Below, piece by piece: positions 36,710 through 47,795 of a stretch of 64,000 bases of DNA (the stretch's first letter is position 1; each line of letters begins with the position of its first letter). Position numbers and translations under genes: made by a program. Origin of the DNA: Callipepla californica brunnescens (taxonomy: Eukaryota > Chordata > Aves > Galliformes > Odontophoridae); assembly GCA_023055505.1 (NCBI GenBank), contig JALIRH010000004.1, positions 22,563,368-22,627,367 on the forward strand, given 5' to 3'. The notes beneath the pieces are model-generated. The model made no database searches. It was given only the letters and a program-made list of their open reading frames with translations, and was not told the origin of the DNA.

Positions 36710-36840
36710 GCAGCTTGTCCACCCTTCCCAATAGGCCAGGCTAGGGTTGTTTTAGCCTGTTTAAATCTCTCCCCTATTTATATGCTAATGTTCTGGTATC
36801 AGCAGAAAGTATAAACAGTGTTGTTTACAGCTCCCCGCAG
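36710..36840. promoter_or_regulatory. Candidate regulatory motif group (MEF2/TATA-like, octamer-like, FOX pair)
   Basis: In about 60 bases there are an AT-rich CTATTTATA word (36774-36782, MEF2/TATA-like but imperfect at the last consensus base), an octamer-like ATGCTAAT (36782-36789), and two forkhead-type cores in opposite orientation, ATAAACA (36811-36817) and TGTTTAC (36822-36828). The flanking sequence lacks stop-free frames of interest. Clustering suggests an enhancer, but conservation was not tested. Confidence 0.3.
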
Positions 36841-37242
36841 TCTGTGAACACCAAGCCGCTAGGAGAATACTGTGTACTGGGCAAAGAGATGTATTTATTG
36901 ACAATGAAAATGGCCACTTCTAAGACTACGAGAAACAAAACTGTACTGTAAAAATGCAGCGTCAGCCAACAATATAATCGTGAGAAGCAGGACTGGCAAA
37001 AAGCCATTAGCCAGGGGTTCAGTAGTGGGCCCTGAGGAGCTAGAAGATTTCATATTTAACAGGGAGAGATCTGGGGAGACCTCAGCACAGGGATCCCTGA
37101 GAAGAGACAGCATCGAGCTCTTCAGCGAGACAGCTTACGTGCTCCATTTGATATTACTGCAGATCTTTTTTAGTGGATAATGGCTCATAGCTTGGCTCAC
37201 AACTCTCCTGGACCCTGAAGTGAACTAAATTCTCCTAAGAAA

Positions 37243-37320
37243 AACAGCATGATCTAAAGAAGCAAGCATAGGAATTCTTGAGTTCAGATCTTGGCTATTT
37301 TGCTATGTGACTCTTCCCAC
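37243..37320 (+). mobile_element. MIR-like SINE relic (5' part), plus strand
   Basis: Collinear with the MIR 5' half: an ACAGCATGATCTAAAGA block, then TAGGAATTCTTGAGTTCAGA followed by TCTTGGCTATTTTGC, then TATGTGACTCTTCCC. These correspond to the family's 'agtggttaagag...ctgggttcgaatcccggctctgcc...tgtgaccttggg'. The 3' half is not recognisable. It is heavily decayed, and the call rests on recalled consensus order. Confidence 0.45.
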
Positions 37321-40300
37321 CAGAAGAGCATTAGATATTAAAAATAACAATAACAGCAAAACCAGGAAGCAATGAGGATGTACATCAGGGATGATTGTGC
37401 AATGTCAAGCTTTCTGAAGACACGAGGGCACGGAGGTTGTCTCTCCTCTACACCAGTCAAAAAAATGCTGCCCACTGTAATGGCACTCCCTGTTCAAAAG
37501 AGGGGAAATACCTTCTGCCCTCAGCAATGCCTTATCTCCCAGTAAACAGAGACTAAAAAAAAGTGTTTAAAAATTCTCATCTACCACAGTGTTTACTGTA
37601 TGCAAGTCTCTTATGAATACAATTACTGATAAAAGATGCTAGACTGGCTGATCTGGCAGTCTTTATAGTGTTTTTTCACTGAAAGATAGAGAAAGGCTAA
37701 GACAAAGTTTAACTCTCATTCTTCTACAACATATGTTTTAGCTCTCACCAAATGAGATTCATTGCTCCACTTCCAGGAGAGAAAATCCATGGAAGTTTGA
37801 TTAAAATCTGAGCAACAAGGGGGTTCACGTCAGCTAGGCCAGCCAAGCCACACCATGTTTGGCTCTTTCAAGCGGCACTCCAGATTGTCTTCTCGGTGGC
37901 CTCAAGTCATATTGCACCCATCAGTACCACTGCCTCTCCCACTGGTCAATCTCAGACAAGGTGTCAAAAAAGGACTGAGCTTTTTTCCAGCCATCATAAC
38001 AGTCCTGCAAAACTAGTGTGGAAGCGCCTAGGTAGGACAAGGTGAACTTGGTTGGCTGTTACTGGAGAAGTCATCTACTCGTCAATTTTGTATCTGCATT
38101 AAATTTGTGAAAGGGTGAAACGCTAGGGGACCACTTGGAGTGATGTGCCTTGTCAGAGCAGCACAGTCACAAAAAGGACTTGAGGTGGTGAACAATGCAA
38201 GTTTACTGCATTGGCAAAGATGTGCTTTCCTTCCAGCGGGAATTCAGTTGCTAAGTGCATCAAGAGGATTTACAGCAACCTTTTGCTGTAATAACAAGAT
38301 ATAGGCCTGTATGAAAATCCCACATTTGGCTGTGGCACACTGGCTAAGACTATTCTGTTTCCTCCTAGTAGTGAGTTTCCAAAGAAGGAAATTGCTTATT
38401 TCTGCTACTATAGTATGTCTGAAATCAAGGAGTAGTCTGGTGGTGCCACGCCAAATTTTTCAGCGCAGAAAGTTTCTGTCTCCTCATTTAAAGTAATCTG
38501 CATGTGGTCTTGCACATATTATTTACATCACCTTTTAAAGAAACTTAATCCCTCCAGTTTCAAGCTTTGAAGTTCTTCTGTCCAATGTAAAAGGGTTAAA
38601 TCTACTCAGACTGCATCAGGTGCCCTGCACACATTAAACTGCGTATTTTGTGGGATTACAAGTGCTTATCAACAGTGCAAATAAACCAGTCCAATGCATT
38701 TATTCCTCTCAAGACTGTCTAAAACTGGTTCATTTCTAATAACTGTCAGCTAAACCACTAAGCCAGGTGGGGATGATTCTCGTTGGAGCCGTTCTGAGCT
38801 CTCACAGCAGTTTCTAAATCTCCTTCCATTACTTATTATTAAGTACTGTTTGTCAAGCACCGGCAGTGCAATCAGTGTGGGGTAAAAAACAAATAAAGGC
38901 AGCCCCCATACCAAGGGGTTAACCTTTAGGCACAAGGCATATCAATTAAGATCCTAGTATGGACAGCAAGAGATGCCTTGAATCTGAAGCCAGGAGCAGG
39001 GATTTCAGTGTTTGTGTTTTTGGCATCTGTGCCTGTAAGAGAATAAAAAGGCACAGGAGTGTTTTGAGGTAGGTGCATGTTTTGGTCAAAAAGAAAGCAG
39101 ACACACCTAAAACTAGGAGAAAGAACTACAGATACACTTCCTAGAGATATGTCTACAGAAATGTTAATAAAGAAAAGGCTAGAATGTAGTCTTACATAAT
39201 TCAATGCTGCTGGGACACGGGCTGGGAGGGAAGAATGGAAAAAACAGTCCATAAAGATGCCAATAGTTTCTAAGCAGAAACATCTGTTGAAGTCTTAAAA
39301 AACGGCCAGGCCTGCAGCAAGCTCAGCAACAGGAAAGCCTGTAGTTGATCACCCCTACCCTCATCAGCCCTATGCTCTCCTGCCCCTGGGATCTGCGTGG
39401 AGCTTGGAAGATAACTGACACCATGAATCAACCCCCGCTCCTTTCTTAAAGGGGAAGGGGGGAACAGAAGGCCAGGATGGGTGTTCAGGGAAGACAAATG
39501 GTTATTTGGAATGGAGTTATTCATGAAGAGTTACAAAAGAGTAAGGGAACACGCAAAGAGAGACCTAGTGGCTTATCCCCTCTGCCCCAAAGGGACCAGT
39601 GCTTGGAATTTCCATTGCCCCATCCAGACTAATTTTAAAAGTCTCAAAGCGAAATGCCTTACTCCCCTTGGGAAGGTATTGCAAAATCTCACAAATCATC
39701 TTTGCCTTTTGTACGACTGCCCCTTCCTTTGTGATCGTTTATTCAATTTTCTTCATTTTCTCTTGATACTCAGCACCACCCCTAGGCACAACAGTTGCAA
39801 ACAGCTGTTTCTTCTACCTGAAAACATTTTTTTTTCCTTCTGCTGTTTTCTCTCAAGAAAAGAGTTACGTTAAAAATATCTGTGGAAGCTGTATTTTGTA
39901 CATCTCTGCAGAATCTGCATCTGTCTGCAGGAAGACATGGTTCTGTGAACAGGGTTCAATGAAATGGAGGCCACAACTGCTGTGTTACAAGAGAAGTATA
40001 AATTGGCACAAGTTCTCATAAGCAAGTTTGGAGCTTTCCCTTCCCAATCACCAGTCATTTCAGATGCCACTTTTGGCAAACTGTTTACTGGGTCATGCTA
40101 ACGCTTCTTAAAGAATAAAACTTGATCCGTCACAAAAGCAAAACATCAGTCAACAGCAATGCAAATTGTAACTACCAGCCCTTGGGTAGGAGATTCCATT
40201 TTTGTTTCACATCCAAAAATCCAGACTGTGTTATCCATGTGAGCAGGCAGCTACCTAGCAGTGGATTTCTGAGTTTATAAGGGATCCTATTTTAGAGTTA

Positions 40301-43300
40301 GTGACCATATTTCAGTTCTCAAAAAAGGTAATACTCAAGTGCTTGGGATTTCAGAACTATTTACCCTGCACTTCTGAAAATCTAAGTAAAATCCTGCCCC
40401 TCCCTTGAACTGGCATTTTCCTAGCACTAGTTTTGCTATGTAAAGCTAGACTGAAGGGTTGACATATGATTTAGATTGGCACTCTTGCTCTGATATTATC
40501 CACACTGCCCATAACCACCAGCTCCGTAACAATAACAGAAGTGAGCAGAGTGGGAGTGAGCAGAGCAGTGGTTAAAGTGATCAGATACTCAAAAACAAAC
40601 ATTGGAGTTTCCACTATTCATCAGTTTTCAGATTCTGACCTCTGTCTGCACTCCAAATTGGCACTTTGTGATTCGCTTCCTGGCTCAAATGCCCCCAGTC
40701 TTCAGGGCTGAACATCAAAGAAATCATGCTGCTCAAGTGGCTCTCTTCCAGCCTGCCTTGCCCTCTGCTTCACCACTTTTGCTTTTTCCATAAGATAGGC
40801 AGCTTTGGATAAGAAACTAGGGCACTACGTGAAGCTTTGAGGATCCATTTATCAACCTTTCTAAGATCTTCTCCACCTTCCCACTTGCTTTCTGGCTATC
40901 TCTAGAAACACTATGTCAGGGGATGACTCCCTGATAGCGACCCGGTTTCTGGCTGTGGAGTCAGTTATCTCTACTTACTGTCAGCAGTGGTACAAATAAC
41001 ATTGCTAGCAGCAGCAGTACTAGACCTAGCTTTAGCACGTCACACGGTTCAAAATGACCGACCAAAAGGCCCTATCACCAGCTTGGTTTTCCTTTCAGGT
41101 ATGGAGCAAAGTTTTCACGCTGCATGTGAGGCAGCGGATGACTTCAAAGAACAAGAAACACAAAAAGGATTAGGAAGTTTCACGCTTCCTGCTATTTCTC
41201 CTGCAGATTTCTAACCAGTCTCAACCAGCTGCCTACCTCCAATCTGGGCTCATGAAGCCCCAGTTCCCTGCAGATCCTCTGGCTGCACACAGGAAGAGAG
41301 CAGTCTCCAACAATGCAGGAGTAAAGGAACTTTTAACTCAACGTTAAGCTTCTTAAAATATGAGCTGAGGTTCTTCTGAGATTTTATTAAATCTGCCAGC
41401 CTGTGAAATACTGCCCAGTGGATCAAAGACACAATGCGCCCTTTCTTAGCCTATGTTCAGCTCTTTATGGATCTCCAAAGGGCAGTAGAGCTGCAATGTC
41501 TCATTAGGTCAGTCATTAAATACAAGGAATCAAAAAAATCACCAGAGACCAAGAGTTGGGATGGGACTCTGCCATCCCTTTGGAAGCATGACGTCTGACC
41601 CTTTTAATTCATTTTCACTCCCTTCTCCCCCCAGTATGCTGAGAATCACTCACTATTGCTGATGTATAAAACCCTGCCACGAAAACTACTAAAAAGGGCA
41701 GCTTCATGCTGGCATTGATCCTGCCTTCATCTCACTGCAGTCATTGTCCATGAGAACAGAAGCGGGATTAGAAGGGGGTTTAGAGTGCAACCAGGCAGTA
41801 AGATTAATAACTGCTCTTACGTTCATTCGTGATCAATTGAGTGTGTGTGAATCTGCAGAGGACCTTCTTTAAACAATTGGTAGGGATAGTAGGGGCAGTT
41901 GTGGAACTAGAAATCTAGCAAAGCTAATTTCACTTATACAGCATTTATTGTAGGGAGGAATTAAATGTTTTGCAATCCCTAAATTTGCAAATGTGGTTCT
42001 GGTTGTGTAGATCTACAAGCATTTATCCCCCCAAATCCATTCTACACCCTGTCTTACTCCCCAGCAAGTCCAAGGGGCACGCAGTCAAACCTCATATGAA
42101 AGAAAGTTTACTGTCAGGAATGTTTCCAGGTACACGTTGGGAATGTGTCAGCTGCTTTTTAAACATATTAAACACCTTGAAGCCTGCACGATAATACATT
42201 TCACCAGATTTATCCCTACTTTATCTCCTGCAAGTAAATACAGATAAACCATACGATCTGGTTCCTTCTTCTGGAGGCAAAAGTACTTCCTTCAAGAATT
42301 CCTGTATATGTGAATACAAGATACAGCATGCAGTAGTCACAGAGGTGACTATTAAATAGGTTTTCTATGAACCATCACACTGGTAAAGACTTGACTGCTC
42401 AAAATTTAGTATGTGCTCGTGTAAAAGTGAAAAAGAAATGAAAAACTCAGTCACATATGAATGAAAACTGTGTGGTCATGTTGTACATTCATCACCCAAT
42501 TCTGTTGACATCAAAAATCAAAGCATTTTTGCAGCATTATGACTAGAGACTGACAGCCTTCTGGCCACCACTATGGTGGGAGCAAAACTATGGGGAAAAG
42601 GCACACGCTGAGTTTTGATTTAAGAACATATAACCTCACATAAGGTTAGTTTCCAGAAATACCCCTATTTTGCATGTGTACACCACTTTTTCTTCTGGAA
42701 GACATCAAAATAAAATAAAATAAAAAAGCTACACAAAGGAATACCTATGTCCACTACTGAGATGGTTCCAGGGGTAGCAGCTGGCCTCCCTGAACAGTAC
42801 TACACAACAACTTCAGAAAAAAAGTGGAAAATATATTTCCCTATACAGTGTTCAACAATACCTTGCAGGCACATCAGCACAGCCTGGCATGCCCAGGACT
42901 GGGCATCAAAATCCTGAAGCCATCCAGGCACTGTACTCAGTCTGATGAAGGCCAGGAGGAAGCTCTGCCCCTGCTGCAGTCCCTTTAATGTCCTGTAACA
43001 TGTCCTGCAGGATTCACACTTCAAATAATGGAGCATCACCTGAATAGACATCCCACAGACTGTACACAGCAGCTGGCTGTATTCCCAAGCATTAAGAAAT
43101 TGGCCATCCCTATTTAACTGAAACAGCAGGAGAATTTATGGAAGCAAAATTTAATTCCCCTAACTGATAATTGAAAGATTAACTTCTGGAGAGAATGCCT
43201 AGAGATTTTTAATGACCACACACGATCAGGACCTTGGTTTAACATCTCACGTAATACTGACTAAAACAGTGCTGAGGGTAGAAAAAAGGGGAAAAAAACC

Positions 43301-44539
43301 CAACCGTATAGGTTTGTGTCACTGGAAACACAGTGTAAAGAGGTTGGTGTAATACAGCCCCCAAAAATCTGTCTGCCCAAGGAATTTCTTATTGATTAGC
43401 AATTTATACTGGCATCAGTGAGAAAGAGTCCAGGAAAAACAAAGCTGCTACAGTATGTTTCAAATCAAAACAAAACAAAAAATCCCACAAAACGCCCACA
43501 TGCTCTTGTTTTCATTAAGCGAAGTGCCAGTGGCTTCTGCAGACCTCAACCAAGATCATTAACGTTCTGAGCTGGACTACCTTTATGGGACCACCATATG
43601 AGACTCTTGTGTTCACTCTCCACAGTAATTTTAAGTTCTGTTTCCAATTCATGCTAACCTCTTGCCTCCCCAAAAGCACTCATGAAAAATACACGCTGGC
43701 ACTGAAGGGAGAACGTGGCCCTTCCCACCGAACATGATACAGTGGGGTAAGGGACAGATGAAAGCCCACTAGGCTGTGTGGTGGGGCCACTGTTGCAGGC
43801 GCCGAGTTGCATCCCATGGCCCAAGATAGTTCAGGAATGTCAGTGGGGCTTTATCATCACAGGGCTGTACAACTTGGTCAGGTTGTTTTGAAAGAGACCT
43901 TGTTAAATCCTGCTGTAACACAAAACTCCTTGGCAGCTTTAGCCAAGAACAGCCCACGGAAATCTCCTTTTTTTGCTGCTATGAAATGACTCTGCTTTAG
44001 GTTGGAGGCACAGCAAAAGTGAGAATAACACAGAGTAAAAGCAGAACAGGGCTGTCACACCAACACTACGCTTGCTTGAAACAACAACTGAGCGAGACAG
44101 CTGCTAAGATATCGAAGAATGCTGATGCTCTGAGAAGGGGAGTGAGACACGGGTCATTTGTAAAAATAGCAGAAGTCTTGTCTGTAACTTCAGCAGCGTT
44201 CAACTTTTGTATTTAAAGGGTCCTCAGAGGCTGCAGCTTTCACGCAGATAGACCAGCTCCCAGGGAGCATGGGAAAATCGACCCATTGTGCGAAAAGACC
44301 TTGAAAGGGAAAGCAGCTTGGGAGGACAGAGCAGGGCATGGCAGCAACAGGCTTGGGAGCACAGAGTGGGAGAGAACAAACATGCACCTACCCAGCACAC
44401 ACAGAGTCCTTAGACTATCTGAACTCCACAACCTGAGCCCAGGCTGGTCTGTGAGCCACTGCTCACTTTGTTTCTTCTCTCTACATCCACCCCCCATCTT
44501 TTTTTTTTTTTTTTTAAGTCATTGTTTTGTCTTCAATTT
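37321..44539. other. Unique non-coding DNA, 7 kb
   Basis: No gene, RNA or mobile element can be supported. Frames at 39481-39873 (130 codons, plus), 38926-39252 (minus) and others lack domains and splice context. Around 41700-41850 there is a run of homeodomain-like words (GATTAGAAG, AGATTAATAACTG) that may be a weak regulatory element. An A-rich (AAAAT)n-like stretch sits near 42710-42727, and a T run ends this block at about 44499-44517. Confidence 0.55.
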
Positions 44540-44900
44540 GGAAATAAAAATCAGCAAAGTTCTGGGCACGCATGTGCATGTCTCGCGCGCAGCCCCAGCA
44601 CAGCGAGCTGTCAGGCCCAGCCCAGTCTCTGCCTTTCTGTTCCTGGTGAGCATTTTATAAATATTTGGGAGGCAGCACAGGGTGGGGGGCTGCGGGCGGG
44701 AGGCTTGATAACTTTTGGGCCCACACAGCACACAGTTTTGAAAGCCTGCTTTTCATTAGCATCACCTAGCAACCGGCTCATCTGCTGCAAATCTCATCAC
44801 GCCCCAGCAAAGCATCCACGGCACGCTAATCTTTTCATTTAATAGAAAAGCTGCTGTAATCTTTCTTCCTTTTCCTTTCTAAAAGAGCAGACAATAATAA
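44540..44900 (+). promoter_or_regulatory. Candidate promoter/enhancer: TATA-like, G4 motif, RFX X-box
   Basis: This is a locally GC- and CpG-enriched segment. It holds a CTCGCGCGCAGCC word (44582-44594), a TATAAA (44656-44661), a G-quadruplex-type GGG-T-GGGGGG-CTGC-GGG-C-GGG (44680-44700) and ATCACCTAGCAAC (44761-44773). The last matches the RFX X-box layout of RYYNCC, a 1-3 base spacer and RGNAAC. CTGCTGCAAATC and CATTTAATAG words follow. On the plus strand, a TATA-driven start would fall near 44690, with a donor consensus at 45329. Promoter identity is inferred; an RFX-bound distal enhancer is equally possible. Confidence 0.4.
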
Positions 44901-44910
44901 TAATAATGAT

Positions 44911-44929
44911 AAAAAAAAAAAAAAAAAAA
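44911..44929 (+). repeat. (AAT)n then A19 tract
   Basis: Four to five AAT units (44893-44907) run into nineteen A residues. The run supplies a run of Lys codons at the start of the plus frame at 44906-45343, a sign that this frame is an artefact. Confidence 0.9.
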
Positions 44930-45328
44930 GGCTGCGGCCCCGCTCCTCCCACTCCCCTCAGTGTCGCGCTGCGGTTCCCAGGCTGCCCTGATGTGTGTGT
45001 CCTGGCTGACACACACCAGCTGGGGCGGCCAGCCTGGGCTGCTTTCTACTTTTTGTGTCAGGCATGTTGGCAAAGGTGGGAGGAGGAGGAGTGTTGTGCT
45101 GGATCTGCGCTGAGAAAGGAAGAAGGAAGGCAGGGATATAGCACTCCAAGTCAGAATGGCTTAAGCGCAATCTCTGGCTTCAGAGCCTGTAACCAAGGCC
45201 TCCCCAGCAGGCAGGAGAGAACTGGTTTTTTCTGGTGTGCACATGCATGCGTCTGCATGTTTCTGTGTGCGTGCACAAGCCCAGGCCCTGGCTATCCACG
45301 AGAGGAGCGCGATCCTGCCCTGCAGCCG
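44930..45328 (+). other. GC-rich segment ending at a splice-donor consensus
   Basis: The segment is GC-rich with repeated CpG (GCTGCGGCCCCGCTCC at the start, GAGCGCGATCC near the end). It contains an alternating purine-pyrimidine GTGTGCACATGCATGCGT stretch (45235-45252, Z-DNA-prone) and ends in GCAGCCG followed by GTGAGT (45329-45334). It would suit a 5' non-coding exon downstream of the candidate promoter at 44.6 kb. The plus frame through it begins with poly-Lys from an A run and has no domain, so coding is not claimed. Confidence 0.3.
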
Positions 45329-46786
45329 GTGAGTGCAGCCTGAGCAGCTGTGCAGGGAGCCCTGCTCTGGAATCTCCCAAGGCTCTGCCTGTCCTTTCAC
45401 TCTGAAAATATCACGCCCAAGGGTAGGGGAAGTGGTTTGGACAAAATAAGATTCGACCTGAGCATCTGCCCAGAACTGAAATCAGGCGTCTGTCTCCCGG
45501 AATTTCTAGCTTTCAGTAAAGCTCATATAATTTCGCTTGCCACCTGCCCATCTTCAAGCATGTCTGCATTTTACGGGTCCACTGGCACCACCCAGATGTC
45601 ATGGAACAGGCCATGCGTACAGCTTCTGAGCTGCTGAGAAGCCCAAATCTGAAAACCTGAAGAAAAGCACGTTTTCAACTCTTTAGCCCCATTTTTATAG
45701 ATAAGCACTCCAGCAAGCAAGGTCTGTGCTACCCTGCCACGTGCTCTTTCCCCATTCTCTTCCCTTTTTTCTAGTCTCCATATTTATTCTCCCTTTTTCA
45801 TACTTTCAAGTATGGCTTCTCCTCTCTGCTCAAGAAAAAGAAAAGTCCTTGAAAGTAGGACAGTGGGGGTCACTCCCACCTTATTCCCTGCTCCTCCAGC
45901 CTGTGAACCTTGACCAGGATGCACCTCCCATCGCCCCACATGTGATGAGGACACTGGCTCCTTGACCAAGACGGACATTTCCTTTTTCCCTCTCCAGCAT
46001 AATGCTGGAAGCATTCCCATTAGTGAGGTGCTATAAAGATATCTGCAAGATCATAAGGCCCTAAAGCAATGATTAAATCACCTGGGGCAATAATGTCACT
46101 ATCATACCTAAGGAAATGACAAAGGGGACATTGTGTAACAGATCAGGTAGAGATATTGTGAATTTCCTAAGGAATCCAGATTAAAACTGGAGCAATGGGA
46201 AGCCCAGGAAGCAATGAATGTTATGTAAAGTTGGAAAATGTACTGCTACTGTGCTACATGTCACATTACCTAAGCGATATCAGGATGAATAATTTATGTT
46301 CATCCCTACTCTTACCAAGCCCTCCCATATAGCCTCAGTAACAGAGCTTCAGAGAGCCCAGCTGAAAGGATGCCTGTAGGGCCAGGGAAAAACACTGAGG
46401 AAGTTCAACCAATCTCAGCAGCATCCTCTGGCAACCACTTCAAAAGGTTTCATGGAGCAGAGCACCCACAAGCAGATGAAATGATCCTCTTCATGCACCA
46501 TTTACTGCACTTGACAGAGAAGAATTGCCAGGTTCCGAAAAACACACCCACCTTCTCTCCCTTTGCTTCTAAACAACCTCGGTGCTACCAGCTTCAGCAC
46601 TGCGCTGCACACATTCACAGCCATCAATCAGGTGAAAGCCCTGTTCCCTATGCACACACTGGGCTTGGAACCATTATGGGTTGGCTCTGCTCCCACAGCC
46701 AGCTGGAGGCGGAGATGCTTCAAATGTGTTCTATGGGAAAGGAAACACAAACCCCACCTTCGCTGGTTTTTAATTAAAAAAAAAAT

Positions 46787-46798
46787 AACAACAACAAC
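46787..46798 (+). repeat. (AAC)n microsatellite
   Basis: Four AAC units after an A-rich stretch; the shortest of the five AAC tracts. Confidence 0.8.
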
Positions 46799-47766
46799 CT
46801 CAAGCCTCATTGGTTTTCAGGAAAACATGGAGTTGGCTCACGTTTAAAGTGACAGTGTGGAAATAAAATTAGTATTTTAACAAATTCCCTTCCCTCTGTT
46901 ACTAAGAGCTCTATCAAAAGGGCTGCTCACTGTAAAAGTAAGGCTTTCTGGTCACTGGAAGGCAGGTATTTTGGACTCAAAAGAAGAATGAATTAGTTTA
47001 TGAATTACCTCTGCCTGCTAGGACTTGAACCTATCTTTTTACAGTCCTACATTTCTTTGAAATCAATTCTGGGCCATTTGAGAGACAGTGAGCTCTGTAA
47101 GGCTGGATAAGAAGAAACAGATAGCAAAGTAATTGCGCCAGATGGCAGAGAGCAGCAAGAGAGGAACTGAATGCCACTTACCCAAATGGTCCATCATTTG
47201 CTGACAACTATCATCACTATAGAGATAGAAGAGGATAAATTCTTGGGAATGAAAAATAAACTGGGACAGAGCCAAGATGCCTTGGTTAGGGTGCAAACTG
47301 TAACATTTTTTCTGTAGTGTCCCAGAGAACCGAAATTAAATATGTGATAAGTCTCAGTTTAGTTTCTAATATGCCAGTTTAGCTGACACTTGTTGGGAGA
47401 AAGAGAGGAGAAGCAAGAAATGGAGCAAACATCCCTCAGGCCCTCAGTGGGTAGGAAAGGACTTAAAGGTTATAAAGCATACTATTTTCTATTTCTGTCA
47501 ACATAAAGGTAAGAAAACATGACTGCATTCAAGTGTGCAGATATAGCCTCCTCTCGGCCTCTACTAGAGAAAAAGTTCTTAACCAAAGAGCAGTAGTGAA
47601 TTATCTGCAAGACTCCATCTGGAAAAGGCTCAAGGATAAGCAAACAATAGGTTTGTATATGTATCAATCCTTTTAAAAAACAAATAGTAACAGCTTAGCT
47701 GTCAAATTTATTCTGCTTGGTAGTGGTCATGTTCTTGTGGTATTGGTAAAATGGCAGCTCCCCACA

Positions 47767-47795
47767 AACAATGCACAGAAGACATTCGCATTGTT
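47767..47795. promoter_or_regulatory. Inverted pair of SOX-type words
   Basis: AACAATGC (47767-47774) is mirrored as GCATTGTT (47788-47795), an 8-bp inverted repeat whose arms each contain the SOX core ACAAT. The gap between arms is 13 bases, wider than classic SOXE dimer sites, so a functional reading is tentative. Confidence 0.25.

Noticed and set aside
44906..45343. 145-codon plus-strand frame in the GC-rich segment
   Set aside because: It begins with Lys codons supplied by an A19 run and then encodes low-information Pro/Cys/Ala sequence. The region is better read as non-coding regulatory or 5' exon DNA.
46370..46777. 135-codon plus-strand frame
   Set aside because: No motif, no splice signals, and another frame overlaps it from 46563.
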